NCBI RefSeq assembly: GCF_011075055.1
Contig: NC_058137.1
Span: 4,082,771-4,146,770, forward strand
Source of the DNA: Mangifera indica
Lineage: Eukaryota; Streptophyta; Magnoliopsida; Sapindales; Anacardiaceae
Length of the DNA: 64,000 bases
Reading direction: 5' to 3'
Positions 13,107 through 30,372 of this stretch are shown here, one piece after another; position 1 is the stretch's first letter, and every line of letters begins with the position of its first letter. Below the pieces are notes generated by a model. It ran no database searches. It worked only from the letters and a program-made list of their open reading frames with translations, and was not told the origin of the DNA. The position numbers and the translations under genes are program-made.

Positions 13107-13120
13107 ACCCTAACCCTAAC
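13107..13120 (+). promoter_or_regulatory. Telo-box-like motif in the leader of the trihelix-kinase gene
   Basis: ACCCTAACCCTAAC consists of two near-units of the plant telomere repeat complement and lies 9 bp before the start codon. Telo-boxes are known in 5' leaders and promoters of plant growth-related genes. Its role here is inferred. Confidence 0.5.
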
Positions 13121-13128
13121 GTCGCCTA

Positions 13129-17405
<4,277 letters not shown>

Positions 17406-18115
17406 TCTGTGGATCCTTTCATTCCGGTGCCTTACCAGGTGTCATCACCTAACTACTTCTCGCTAACGCTATTACTTTTAAGTATCAATTAACCGTAATT
17501 TGGCTGCGCGGCTACACCAGGTTATGCTTGGATGGTAATTTCTTTTTTTCTTTGGATATATACTTCTGGAGAAGTTTTTGATTTTCTGATGTTATAAATT
17601 AATCGATGATTTGAATCTCTTGCTTGATGTTGATACTGCTTGTATCTTTTTACTTGTAAAATTTATTGACTTATTAGAAGTGTTAGATAAGGATAGTCTT
17701 TACTGGATTGATTAGCGGTTAACCTTGCTTGTAGTATTAGCAAGTAGTACCAATACTGATGCTGAATAGAATCTATGGATGTAATCAGGGGTTCATGTAT
17801 AGTGAAATTCGAATTATTATATATAATACTGCATCTCATGATCTTCAATGTTTCCACCACGAAGTTTGTCACACTGTCTAAACTGTGATAACTATGGAAG
17901 TTAAATTGTATCAAATCGTGTATTAAAAATTTAATTTGATGTATTATGTAGTATCGAATCATATTTATAATATAATTTTTAAAAAATAAAATTATAAAAT
18001 ATTAATAAAAAATATAATTAATATATTATTATTTTAAAAAATATTCAAAATTTAAAATATTTTGTATTTTTATTATTATTTTTTAAAAATATATTAATTT
18101 ACCTCAATAATATAT
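17406..18115. other. 3' flank of the trihelix-kinase gene
   Basis: No second gene is seen. The first 250-300 bp are probably 3' UTR. The rest turns strongly AT-rich towards the hairpin element. Confidence 0.45.
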
Positions 18116-18840
18116 GAGATATTAATTAAAATCGATAAAATTTTTTTCACGTAAATGTTTTTAGGTAAACGTATAGTAATTTTATTTTTATAAGCAAATT
18201 TTTTTGTAACTTCAAAAATACCCTTTGGTTTATTACACGTCATTTTCAACCATTTCGTGTGTGTGATGTCAAGGGTCGTACAGGGTGCGTGTGTGCATGC
18301 GAAGTGCGTGAGTGTGTGCAGGTGCATACGCACCCTCATATATATAGTGCGTGCGTGGTGCGTGAACTGCATAACTAAAAAATTGATTATTTTTAATCAA
18401 TTACAAGCATATTTAAAAATAAAAATTGATTATAATATAATATATTTAATATTTAATATAATATATATAAATAATAATAATAATTTTTAAATATATATTT
18501 ATTATATTTTTTAAATGTTATATTATATTATATTAAATATTAAATATATTATATTATAATCAATTTTTATTTTTAAATATGTTTGTAGTTGATTAGAAAT
18601 AATCAATTTTTTAGTTATACAGTTCACGCACCATGCGCACTTCGCACTCATCGTGCACTTCGCACACTCTGCACACACTCAAACATTCTTTCTCGTGCCT
18701 ACGCATCCTGTATGACACCTACAGAGTCGGGAGGATATTTTTAAAATTATAAATAAATTTACTTATAAAGATAAAATAAATGTACGTTTACCTAAAATGG
18801 TTGAAGTGAAAATTTTTTTACCTATTTTAATTAATATCTC
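18116..18840. mobile_element. Long foldback (near-palindromic) element, 725 bp
   Basis: The whole segment is two inverted arms meeting near 18478. The outer 17 bp are perfect: GAGATATTAATTAAAAT against ATTTTAATTAATATCTC. Internal matches continue through the words TTTTAGGTAAACGTA, TGCGAAGTGCG, GGTGCGTGAACTG and AACTAAAAAATTGATTATTT, each found inverted in the other arm. The flanks ATAATATAT and GTAATATAT look like a 9-bp target duplication with one mismatch. This suits a Mutator-like foldback transposon. There is no credible coding frame. Confidence 0.82.
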
Positions 18841-19554
18841 GTAATATATAATATATATTATATTTATAATATATCTTATGTGATGTGTTCCTTTTTATTT
18901 AATCATATAATATAAAATACCAATAATTATGATGACAACCTCTTGATTTGAAGTGGCGGTGGTTGGCATGGGACAAGCAATGAACCGCGGAAACATGATG
19001 TCATTCTAATGATGATAATGACAAAAATGTGTTGCAGTGATAGAGAGAGAGAGAGAGAGAGTGTGTGTGCGCGCTCTACCTCAAGGGAGAGCTAAATGAT
19101 TTTGTCTGTGTTTATATCTTTTTAAAGCTATTTATTTTCTTTATAATCTATCTGATATCGAATTAGGATTGTTTTCATTAACAGAATTTCGTTTTTGGTG
19201 GATAATTGGAAATTTAAGAAGAATCAAGGGTGAAAGTTGAACTTATCAAACTTAGGGTGAGAAAAATGTAATTTACTCATTGATAATTATTCCTTGAAAT
19301 TAAATAACATTTAGTTGCGATGTGGTAGTCCGCATATGACAAAGCAGTCAAAAACACCCACCTAGAGAAACAAAACACTATTCCAATTGGATGCTCTTTT
19401 ATTTTACTTTGATTAAGACGGAATTTCCATCCGTCCCGAGGATCCTTCTATTCCTGTGCCACAAACCTGCTGAAAAAGCTTGAAAATTTTCCAAATCTAG
19501 AATTGTTTAAACAAATGAACAACCTTAAATTGTTGCATTAAAAATTCAATAACA

Positions 19555-19714
19555 AAATTATTTTAGGTATACAAATATATATATATATACTTATATATGA
19601 TATCATAAGATCAGGTGATTTTGAATTAAAAATAAAATATTATTCAATCATGTAATGACACATATAAGTGTGTACATATTTATATATTCAAAATGAATAC
19701 ACATAGTAATGCTC
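19555..19714. mobile_element. ACTATGTGTA-family MITE, left end truncated
   Basis: The right half is well kept: AATCATGTAATGACACATAT, then a right end reading AAATGAATACACATAGTAAT. The left end starts inside the arm at GGTATACAAATATATATA. The centre TTTGAATTAAAAATAAAATA is the family block. Confidence 0.65.
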
Positions 19715-19770
19715 AAAATTCAAAATCCCTTGGCCTTTGATGCGACTATGTATGACTAATCAATTTAAGT

Positions 19771-19930
19771 AATACAACATGTTTATACTTTTATGTACAC
19801 AAATGGATATATATGATATATTATCGAGTATTATTTTATCATTAATTCAAAATTATTTAATTATATGATGATATATCGTATATATATTTATTTATGTGTA
19901 CACAAAAGTGAGTACATATAATTTTATTAA
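19771..19930. mobile_element. Decayed MITE of the same group
   Basis: The arms GTACACAAATGGATATATAT and TTATGTGTACACAAAAGTGA are inverted relatives. The right end ACATATAATTTTATTAAA resembles the copies at about 2.6 kb. Borders are approximate. Confidence 0.5.
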
Positions 19931-20222
19931 ATCAATTATAGGTATTGATGTGCAATCCACTCTCAAGATTCAATCCATTGAGCAAAGTTGCTTGAGCTTT
20001 AAACAATACTAGCTACTAACTGAAATCTGAAAATTACATTACATAGCAGAAAGAATAAGCAAACACAAGGCAATACTACACAGAACACATAAGACAATCA
20101 CAAGTCTTAAGGGAAGAGGCTGCAAGAGGTGACAATTTGCATTAAGAAAATGCAAATAATAAAAATGGACTATGATAATACAACTCCATGGAACTAATAA
20201 TTTAGCAGTCGCAATTAAAGTA

Positions 20223-22316
20223 TCAAGCTAGCCCATCTTCTGTGGTTGCGAGGGAAGGCGAGAGTGAATTGCGCGATTCATCGTATTCCTCCCCTAGAGG
20301 AGATTGCTCCACCCTGATATCTTCGATCATTTTAGCAACTTCAGTCATTGTAGGCCTCTTTTCAGGCAGTGGCACCACACAGGCCAAACCCACATGAAGC
20401 ATTGACACAAGTTCCTCTTCAATGTTCTTATACCTCAAAAGTTCTTGATCAAACACTTCTGCTGTCCACTCTTCCTTCACTACTGATCTCACCCATTTGG
20501 GAAGATCCACTGCCTGCTCCTCTTCATCGAGGCGAGGATGCATTGGTGAAGGGTACTGTGATGGAGCTTTCCCTGTAAGCACTTCCAACAACAACACCCC
20601 AAAACTATACACATCAGACTTTTGAGAGAGCCTCTTTACTTCAAGTTGTTCCGGGGCCCTGTATCCACCTAATTTCGCTATGGCATGAGCCGGATTCAAA
20701 AGCAATGACAACCCAAAATCAGAAATGCAAGCAACTCCATTCTTGTCAAGTAACACATTAGAAGACTTAACATTTCCATGTGGTATTTTCGCTGCCCCAT
20801 ACTCTTGATGAATCCTTGCCAATCCTCTGGCTGCTCCCAAAACCAAACTGATCCTCGTCGTCCAATCCAAAGGGATTCTCCCAGGTCCCCGGTTCCCTGG
20901 TCAAGAATCAGAAACTTCACTAAATCTGAACAGAATTTGTTATATCATATAAGAAAACTCAAACAAAAACTCACCATGAAGAAGTGAATGCAAGCTTCCA
21001 TTAGGAAGATAATCGTAAACAAGAAGTTTCTCCTCTTTGGCATAATAATAAGCTCGAAGTTTAACAACATTTGGATGCTTAAGCTTCCCAATCACATCCA
21101 TATATTGCTCAAAATCTTTTCTTGCACAAGGGTTAGCATCCTTCAATCTCTTCACAGCCACAACACTTCCATCATCAAGAACGGCTTTGTAAACAGTCCC
21201 AAGACTGCCCTTCCCCAACATTTCAGCTGAAGCCCTCAACAGATCTTCCAGTTCAAACTGATTCTTCCTTTCATAAAACACAAGTTTACTTCTATCTGTT
21301 GCATTTGTTCCATCACTGTCATTACCTCCATTTGCGTACACTCTCTTTTCACTTCCATAACTGCTCCCACTTTTTCTCCTCTGTTTCTCACTTGAATTCG
21401 TTCGATCTTTACGGCAACAATACGCCACAACAAATGACGTTACCACTAACAAAGCCACGCAATTGCCTAACACAATTGCCACAATAGCCCCGGTACTAAA
21501 ACCTTTTCTGGGTTTCTTTTTATCTTCACCGAGTTTAGGCGTTTGTGGCATTGAGCTTGGATTAGACGGCACCGTTTCGGTTGATGCAACATCCGGTGGA
21601 GAAGTATCAGCTGTGAATGAACAAACCGGTAACGGACTGGACCCACATAGTCCTTCATTTCCGATAAAGCTTCGTTGACCGAACTTCTTTAGCAGACCAT
21701 CCGGTAACCGACCGTAAAGTTCGTTGTTAGACAAGTTGAGCTCTTTTAAGTTGAGAAGAGAAGCCGATAAATCGGGAATGCGGCCGGTGAGTTCATTGTT
21801 CTGTAGCCTGAGAGTCAGAAGCTCAGTCAAGTTTGTTACTTCTATGGGAATTGGGCCGCGGATGTTGTTATTGGACAAATCTAAGCGCATAATTCGCTTG
21901 AGAGCCGATATTTCGGGCGGAATCTCGGCCGAGAAATCGTTCCCGGATAGATAAACGAGTTTCAAGTCGGTGCAGTTCGTGAGCGGCAAAATGGTCCCAT
22001 TTAAGCGGTTGTCGTGGAGGTCTAGAAACCGTAGCTGGTCTAGAAGAGAGAGATAAGTGATGGGCCCACGCAGTGAAAGCGAAGAAAGAGAGAGTGCAAC
22101 GACACGGTTGGCTTTTAAGGAGCAAATGACCCCGCGCCAGGCGGAGGCGCAAGCATCGTCGCCGGTCCAGTTGGAGAGAAGGGTGCCGTGGGTATCGGCC
22201 TGGAGGCGAAACAATGTGAGGGCATTAGTGTCATTTGGAAGAGAAGAAGATAAAGAAAGTGAGAACAGAGAGAGAGTTAGAGAGAAAAGAAAGAGAAAAG
22301 ATTTGAGGAGGTTCAT
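20223..22316 (-). CDS. PXC1: LRR receptor-like kinase, PXC1-like
   Basis: Two exons, 22316-20975 and 20896-20223, joined across a GT-AG intron, giving 671 residues (Arabidopsis PXC1, At2g36570, is about 672). Residues 1-25 are a signal peptide. An N-terminal LRR cap and about five leucine-rich repeats run to 230, followed by a Pro/Ser-rich stalk, a membrane segment near 276-301 and a kinase domain from about 360. The kinase has LGKGSLGTVYK (367-377), ATP-binding K389 and DFG (507-509), but the catalytic HRD is HGN (487-489). It belongs to the atypical LRR-III group and may signal as a pseudokinase or weak kinase. PXC1 in Arabidopsis promotes secondary wall formation in xylem fibres. The start at 22316 was chosen over the in-frame ATG at 22403 because it directly precedes the signal peptide and has A at -3. 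Confidence 0.94.
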
Positions 22317-23750
22317 CTTCTGAAAATCAGAGAGTGCAAGCGGGAAGAGTGAAGAAAGTGTTTTAAAAATATCGTAAGAGTGCTTTGCTTTTCTTTTTCC
22401 CATACCCCTCAAGGTTTTGGAATTTATTCATTTTTACACTCTTTTTTTCAAAAAAACCCTACAAATTTGAGAATTATATATGAATACCCTTTACCTAGAG
22501 ATGGCAATTTGTTTCACGAAATTGGGTCTTTAGCCCACCCTTCCCTCAGAGAGAAGATTTTCCAATAAAAATAGATATGAGTATAAGATGGAGATGATTA
22601 AAATCTCTATAGTCGAGAATGGAATGAGAATGAAAATAAATATAATTTTGAGTTATCCTCTCTTAGACTCATGTTCTCTTCTATATATTCTTTAAATCTT
22701 TATATATTGAGTTATCATTAAAATTTTTAAATTATTATAAATATATCTTAAAATTTAATAAATATTTCATTATTTTTTTAAGTAAAGATGAGAAAGGGAA
22801 AATATAAGAAATTTTCTCTGAAAAGATAAGGAAGGGAAGGAGAGATTAATTTTTCCCATGAAAAGGGGATCTCCGCATGAGAGATAAAATGAAACGATAA
22901 CAAAAACATATATTACAGTATATTAGTTTTTCTCTGCGTCGTTAGCATCTTTACCTTTACTTTATTACTAGATACAAAGTTTAAAAACTTAATCTCAAAC
23001 ATTCTTCACCGAGTTCCAATACATTGCTATTAGATTATAGATTTACATAATTTTTTCTGATAAGACCGAAGTTATTATTTTAACTAAATAATACAATACT
23101 TCATGTAGCAATATAAAAGAAATAAGGTAAAAGAGTATCCACTTGAAGAGTTTATTTGTAAAAGTGGATATGAAAATCTTCAGGGTAATATCTGATATTC
23201 TCCAATTCTTTTGCATGTGGTGCTTTTTTAGCCTGTCAAATGATTAAAGAAAGAGAGAGAGAGAGAGAGACAGGAAGGGAGGCAGAGGTTTTAATTATTA
23301 TGAAGGGAAGGGTATTGTTGGCATGTTTGAATGATTAAAGGGGGAAAATTAGAATATGGGTGAATCATTGCTGTTCTCCACTTTTTACAATTGAATGAGT
23401 AAAATTAGCCCTTTTTTTTTGTTTTTTTCTTATTTCATTCTTTCAACTTTCCTCTTTTTTCTTTTTTTTACCAATTGGGATTTTTCCCACAATTTTGCTT
23501 TGGAGCTAGATCTTCTAATATCAAAGGCAATTTGAATTCTTATTTCCGTATTCCAAACCTTTTTTCTTTATCATTTAAATCATAGTTTTTAAAATCAGAT
23601 CAAATTGATCGATCTGACTAACTGAATTATCAATTTTTAATCAAATCAATTGGATTATATATAAAATTGGATTTAACTCAATCAATATAAACAATGAAGT
23701 TTTTTTTTTCAAAAATTTGTTATAAAAACTTAAAAACCGTATTTATTATA

Positions 23751-23809
<59 letters not shown>

Positions 23810-24497
23810 CAAACTAAATTTAACTTACTATTAAATAAGTGAAATTTTATATTTAATAATAAATTATACACAATTTTTTAATATTATTTTTTAACAATTA
23901 ACTCATTCGATCACCGATAAACTAATCTAATCATCGATTGGATCAAATTGATACCTAATTTAATTCTAAAAACATAGATTTAACCTACCTTTTGGGGCAT
24001 AAGATTTTTACCGGAGAAGATATACAGTGAAATTGTGTATATATAATACTTTGGTAAAGCGCATGGACCTGCGACACAAGAACATAACTTCATCGTTTAT
24101 CCTAAGGTAAAACAACTACTCCTACTTTATAAAAGAATGGGATTTGTTTCAGAAGGAAATTTACTTTTTACCATAAATATAACCGCATGAGACATCTGAT
24201 TTGATTTGTTTCAGAATGGATTGGCTTGGATTGCATTGCATTCTTTCTACGTCCCACTAGTGTATTTCAATTTCAAACCCTAACTCAATTATGAGATTTT
24301 GTGTATCTTCTTAACTTTTGAAATGGTGCCATTTGCCTCTTAAATGATGGGCCGTATTAGAGTTGACTGCATATTAATTAACAAATATTTATGTGCATAT
24401 GACAATCATATTTTAAATGCATTTATAGCTTGCAAGGAAAGATTGCGTGTGATTAAATGTACCAATGTAACTCATAAACTATTATAAGTTTTTACGC
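22317..24497. other. Intergenic region upstream of the PXC1-like gene
   Basis: The first 100 bp are the receptor leader. The rest has no gene. It includes purine-rich decayed repeats (22500-22900), an AG run near 23250-23270 and the AT microsatellite listed separately. Confidence 0.45.
23755..23806. repeat. (AT)n microsatellite
   Basis: An uninterrupted AT dinucleotide run of about 52 bp. Confidence 0.95.
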
Positions 24498-25320
24498 CTA
24501 AAAAACTTATTCCCACCCAATGAATAATAAAATCTTATTAAAAATTTAAATACGTATTTATAAGTCAATTTCTGGTAAAAAATCTCAGTTAAGATTAGGG
24601 GTAAAATCATTATTTATTAAAAAATTAAAGTTTTGTTATATTTTCCTCCTCTAGTTTAAAAATCTCACAATTTTCCTTCACCCAAAGTTTGAAAAATTAT
24701 CCTTTTACTCCTAGGTTTTTTTCTCCTCCTCCTCCGCTGGTGACAATCTCCTCTCTAGTCGTCGACTAGCTTCCTACCATCTTCAAGGTCGACCGATCTT
24801 CTCTTTTTGGTGGCCAATTTTGTCAAACAAAGATGAATCGTCTTCATCTAATTGAAATCAGCCATCCCAAAATTGTTTGGCCAGCTTGAGAGAAAGCACA
24901 CGTGTCTTCATTTGGCCATTTTCTTTAGTTGACTACCTTGGCCAACAAAAATCACATCTCAAGATTAGCATCTCCAAAACAACATTTGACGAAATTGGTC
25001 ATCAAAGACAGAAGATCGACCACCAAAAACAGAAGATCAGCCAACCTTGAAGATGGTGGGAAGCTGATCGATGACTAAAGAGGAGATTGTTGCCAAATGA
25101 GGAGGAGAAAAAAAAGACCTAAGGGTTAAAAGGAAAATTTTTAAATTTGAGGAGAAAAATATGATAAAACTTTATCTTTTTGATAAATGATGATTTTACT
25201 CTTAATTTTAACTGAGATTTTAATAGAAATTTACTTATGAGTAGATATTTGAGTTTTTAAAAATTAAAGAGTAAGATTTTGAGATTCTACTATACTTTGG
25301 TGGGAAAAAGTCTTTTGTCC
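24498..25320. mobile_element. Mutator-like foldback element (copy A)
   Basis: Long inverted arms meet near 24909. The left text AAATCTCAGTTAAGATTAGG pairs with the right text CTTAATTTTAACTGAGATTT. The inner GC-richer part is also inverted: CTTCCTACCATCTTCAAGG on the left and CCTTGAAGATGGTGGGAAG on the right. The outer right end GGGAAAAAGTCTTTTGTCC relates to the ends of the element at 39862-40624. It encodes no transposase. Confidence 0.75.
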
Positions 25321-25567
25321 AAGTTTTTATGAAGCTAATTACGTGTTTGAAATGTTGTTTCTACAAACGTGGATATTGCTACATACATATGTTAGTGTTA
25401 GGCCAAGGATATAAGGTCATTAATAATATGGGATTTTTAGTCAATTTAAATCTTTGACCGTCATCAAAGGGTAAATGTAGTCAGTAATATTAGTGTTATT
25501 GTTTGATGGGATTCATTCACCAAGGGTTAAAGGTAAAATCACATATGGGCTTAACTAGTCCAATCTT

Positions 25568-25681
<114 letters not shown>

Positions 25682-28600
25682 AATATACGTAAGGTAAGAG
25701 TTGCTCTTGAACTTACAGTTAGTTAACTTGAAATTGTATGCATACATATCTATAACCATACCTTATTTAGTTGACCATGAAACCAATTTCACTCATAAGT
25801 TGACATGTGTCATAAAAATCATTATGAGGGGGCACCTATTAAATACTCTCTACATCACTCATGGTATGGTGGGTCGTAATAGGCTTAAGGTATGAGTTGT
25901 TATCTAATAGTAAATGTAGGGAGAGTATTGCATAGTAAAAGTATTCATATGGTTAAAGTGCCTAATTTTTGTATCGATCTAGTTCGATCAGCATAACAGT
26001 TAGAGTTTCAATTCAATTATAGTTGAGTTATAAGTTTTCACCCAATATATTAAGGATTAAAAAATCATCCCAGTTACGATTTTAAGATACCATTAAATGA
26101 ACAAACCAAAATATTATGGTTTTTCAAATAGGTTTAGGGGATTGAAGTTGATCCTCAGTCAAGAATAAATATAAATAGGTTCACATCATTAATGTACGAA
26201 GTACAAGGCATACTCTTAATGAACAAGTTAAGTGGATCAAGTTAAAGGGCAAAATAGAGGTTATATAAAGTTTAAATTAGATTTCTTACTTACTAGATGA
26301 TTATAATTCACTCTCTTATCTTAATGTCTTGCAGATGATAGGTGAACGTAATGGTTGTAGTGCTAGAGACAGGTTAGTAGGCATGGACATCATGAGGGGC
26401 AATGTCGTCTTTTTATATCATTATGTTTTGATGTACTTGAGTCATTATTTTATGATTAAGAGACGTGTTTTGGATTTGAGAATTTATGTTTTGTATTTGA
26501 TAATGGATTAATTTTTTTAGTGATATCTTTTGATTGCTTCTATGTATTTTTATATTGAAGGTTATTTTGATCTTTTTCAAATTATGTGTGAAATGATTGG
26601 TTTTATATTAACTAAATACATCCTCTAATAGTCAATGTAAGTGACACTTACCTCCAAAGGGTAATTTCCCAGAGAAGTATTATAGTTTGATTATTATGAT
26701 ATTGAATAAGCTCATCAAAAGATGATAACATATTTTACGTGTCAAAATTGTTTGTTGATAGTTTAGTGTAACACATTAGTGTACATTGTAGTCATTTGCA
26801 CTGGACAAACTTACCAAGAGGATTTTATATGGATGGTTGCTCCAATGTCTATAAAATAAATCATTTTATTTGATTGAGTTGGTGCTTAATCCAATATTGC
26901 TTGAGTATTGACACAAACGTCAATATATGTATATTAAGGGTTTCTTGAAGTAGACACTTAATTTATATCTCAACCTTGAAGAGATGTCGTATGAGGAAAA
27001 GAAATAATTATATGAGCATTGTATTACTGATATGTTAAAGGTCAATTACTAACACTTCATTAGCTAAATGATCATAATAATTTACTAGAGACCAGTCTTA
27101 TAATGTATGTGGATGGTTGTTGGGTCAAGAACATGTTTTGGTATATCTTGGTAACCTGTGAAAGACGAAAGAGCCTCCAAATGTTAGTATGGTGTCTTCT
27201 CTCGATTGTAAAGATCACACGTTTTCTTATGTCATGTTGCAATATGAAGTGTAAAAGTGGATCCTGGTTTTAGGTTATAACTTTCTTGTATGGTTTTATA
27301 AATTTTAAAATACACATATTCTGTTGTGTTGTATGTTATTTTGCACCATATTTCCAACAACAGTTTCATCTTTCTTACCTCTTCTCTAATGTTACTATCA
27401 TCAAGCTTTAAAATTTCATCAACGATCCTTCAATTAATAGTATTTTTGTAAAATTTTCTTGCTTTATTCTTGGACTTCTTTATTTAGATTTTCAATTTCA
27501 ACAACCATGAATGGGTGTGCAGTCATAATGCACAAGGGTATTTAACAGTTTATTCCACTTAAATTGTGCCCTTTCTTTTATAACCACAAGTATTCGATAA
27601 CTTTCACTCATGAACAATTGTCCCTCATACATGCACAACCATTCATGATGTCAAATTAACCTTTTTAACCTTTAGCAATCGTTCATCCTTCATGAATGTC
27701 TTACAGACACTATACAGGTATTCATCCTCCATGAATGACTATTCATCGACAATTCAAGACATTAAAAATTTTGATACAATTGATGAAATGAAAATTCATG
27801 TTAGAGGCAAGTATACCACTAATTTATAATTTTTGCATTGTTGAACTTTATGTGTTTCATTTCAAATATGTGGCCAAAAGTTTGCTTCACTTGCGTTAAA
27901 TTGGTTATGTAATGTCCTATTGAAAACAAATTGTCAAGTTTGTGTCTTTTTAACTTAGGGAATAATTTACTAATAAAAATAAAGTTTTATATATTTTTTA
28001 TTTCTCTTTGTGTAAATTAATATTATTAAACCTGGTAAAGTCGACGAGTTGCTCATGGGTATCCACTCATAAAATGGGTATAGGTTTTAAGTTTTTAGAC
28101 CTATACTTATATAAATTTAATTCTTACGAGTAGGTTGGATACACCTAGAATAAATTTAAGAAAAAAATAAAAAGTATAACTTATAAGGATAATTTATCCT
28201 TAGAGTTGTGGATGGAAAATTTAAAGGCATGTGGTACCATCATGGTTAAAGAGACCTCTATACTTTGAGTTCTCAAACAAAACAAATAAGCAAATTTAGT
28301 AAGTTGCATTCAATCGAATTAGCAAAAATAAATTATTGAGTACACAAAGGAATTATTTATATTGGAACATAAAAGAATTATTAGTTTAGACTATTAGTTT
28401 AACCATGAAAGATTTATTGGTTTGGACTTAGTGGTGTTTTTTAAAGTTTTTACTCATTGTTGATATTATTTATATTGAAATATAAAGGAATTAATAGCTT
28501 TAAAAGCAATGTTTAGATTCGGATCATACATTGACTCAGTGAAGAGATTTATCTGGATTGATCGATGGTTTGATCGGGTTACCCTTTAAATCAATATTAA

Positions 28601-29929
28601 GATTAATATATAAAATACTTTTACCTATTTAATCATTAAATATAACATCTAAATTACATTTAAATAAAATTTAATTAAGCTTGGGGGCACATTGATACAA
28701 TGTGTTAGGGCAAGGCATTGTGTTCAAATCCTTGCAATTGAAAATTTGCACAAGATTTCTCATAACAAGAGATAGAAGTTGTAATTTGATTTGTCGGCTG
28801 GTCCCTTTCTTTAGTCATCGTGAAAGGAAAAAGCTCACAATAACTTTAAGTCTCACTAAAGCAAGGTTGTTGTGGCTGGACCAATTAATTTTTGGTTTAT
28901 TAACATACATAAATTTATAAAGTAAACATGAATTAACAGCTCTCCTAACTTTGGTTGACCCTTTCCTTTTCATAAAATTCCCCAGCTCCATTTGTCTCCC
29001 AATAAATTCACTAATTGTAAAGAGCAGTGTCATGAAGTGAAAACATTGTGAAGGAAAATCAGTGCATCAAGGAGTTTAATCTTGAAATGTTACGGATTTG
29101 AACATATGCTCTTATGTTTAACATTCCACTATTTTTTTTTGTAATGAAAAATTTTATCCGAATCATATCGTCTTTTCGGGGTTGAATCAACTATACCAAA
29201 TTAATAAAATTTCAAGTCTAGTGATCGACTCAATATCCCATCACTTTGCTATTCAAACTACCTAGTGAGGGTGAGAAAATTTAATTGATAAAAGAGATAA
29301 AAAATAATTAAAATTAGGTAAATGGTAAGAGGTTTTGAAAGGCACATGGTAGGGCAAAGTGGGTTGATGAGTACGGTGATAATGTTGCAAAAAGTGGAGG
29401 AAACACTTCAGCTTTTTTCTTCTGCCAATTCATCAGAGGCCATTTTTCTTTTGCTTTTTGTTCCCGGTTGAAAAAAGAGAGATTGAAGGCGGGATTGGCG
29501 TTCTAAATTTGTGTCAGCTCCGGGATATGGACAAAACAAACACCACCTACCGTCCTTGCTAAATGAATAGCCGAGTGAAAAATGTTTTCTTTATTAATTT
29601 TCTTATTGTTGGAGCACAAAGCCAAGTGCAACAAATTTTTTCGTGTTTTAAGAAGTTTCTGTACAGCGATAAGGCCAAAACAGAAGGTTGAGTTTGCATA
29701 TGCTGTTGTAGTTTGATCATTGGAGCCTTGATTTACGTGACAAGAAACCGGGGTGGATCTTCAGTTGGATCAACTCGATCAGGACCCAGCTGCCAATCAA
29801 ATAGAGTTGTTGGACTGTGGTTCAAGGCCACGTTGGAACATATAAATATTTTTTTAAGAAATATTGACACATGTCTTAGTCACATTTCATCTTATCTCTT
29901 TACTACACGGTAGTCTTTTATCATCGACA
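25682..29929. other. Gene-free stretch
   Basis: I recognise no gene. A short frame at 26335-26511 follows an acceptor-like CTTGCAG but matches nothing I know. At 27685-27745 a word TTCATCCTYCATGAATG occurs twice about 45 bp apart within a run of CATGAATG/CATTCATG words. The stretch may be decayed transposon sequence, but no LTR pair or domain could be shown. Confidence 0.4.
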
Positions 29930-30372
29930 GTAGTTTCCCATTGCCGACATCACCAATGGATAGCTCAAACAAGAAAATAATTGATGTCAATTCAACTCAA
30001 ACAAAGGAAGATATCGAAAAGATGTCAAAAATTGAAGGTTAAACGAAAGATAAAATTATAGTTTTTAAAAGTTGTGAGGGCAACTAAAATTAAAAAAAGA
30101 TGAAAATTCTAGGTTTGAAGGAAAAATATGATTTTTTAAAGTTAAAAAAATTTTAAACAAAAGTGAAATTGTTAGTTTTTAAAACATAAAAAAAAAAATA
30201 TAATGAATTATATATATTGTTAATATTAAAACAGTCATTTTACCCTTAACTTTAACTAAAAATTTTAACAAAAATTAACTGATAAGTAAGTATTTGAATT
30301 TTTGAAAATTAAAAAGTACGATTTTGAGATTTTACTATACCTTAGGTGAAAACAAGTCCCTCGGCTTTTAAA
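29930..30372. mobile_element. Mutator-like element remnant (copy B)
   Basis: The right portion follows the right arm of copy A: AACTTTAACTAAAAATTTTA, then AAGTACGATTTTGAGATTTT and ACTATACCTTAGGTGAAAAC, ending AAGTCCCTCGGC. The left end was not found, so the left border is a guess. Confidence 0.5.

Larger units (their letters stand above)
18841..20222. other. Intergenic region downstream of both flanking genes
   Basis: No gene is visible. It holds a GA/GT microsatellite at about 19040-19070 and two decayed MITEs listed separately. About 20020-20222 is probably the 3' UTR of the receptor kinase on the minus strand. Confidence 0.5.

Noticed and set aside
22317..22403. In-frame extension of the PXC1-like protein from ATG 22403
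   Set aside because: It would bury the signal peptide behind a basic stretch. ATG 22316 directly opens the signal peptide.
26329..26511. 60-codon frame after an acceptor-like site
   Set aside because: No donor exon, no family resemblance and no supporting neighbour. Left as unassigned intergenic DNA.
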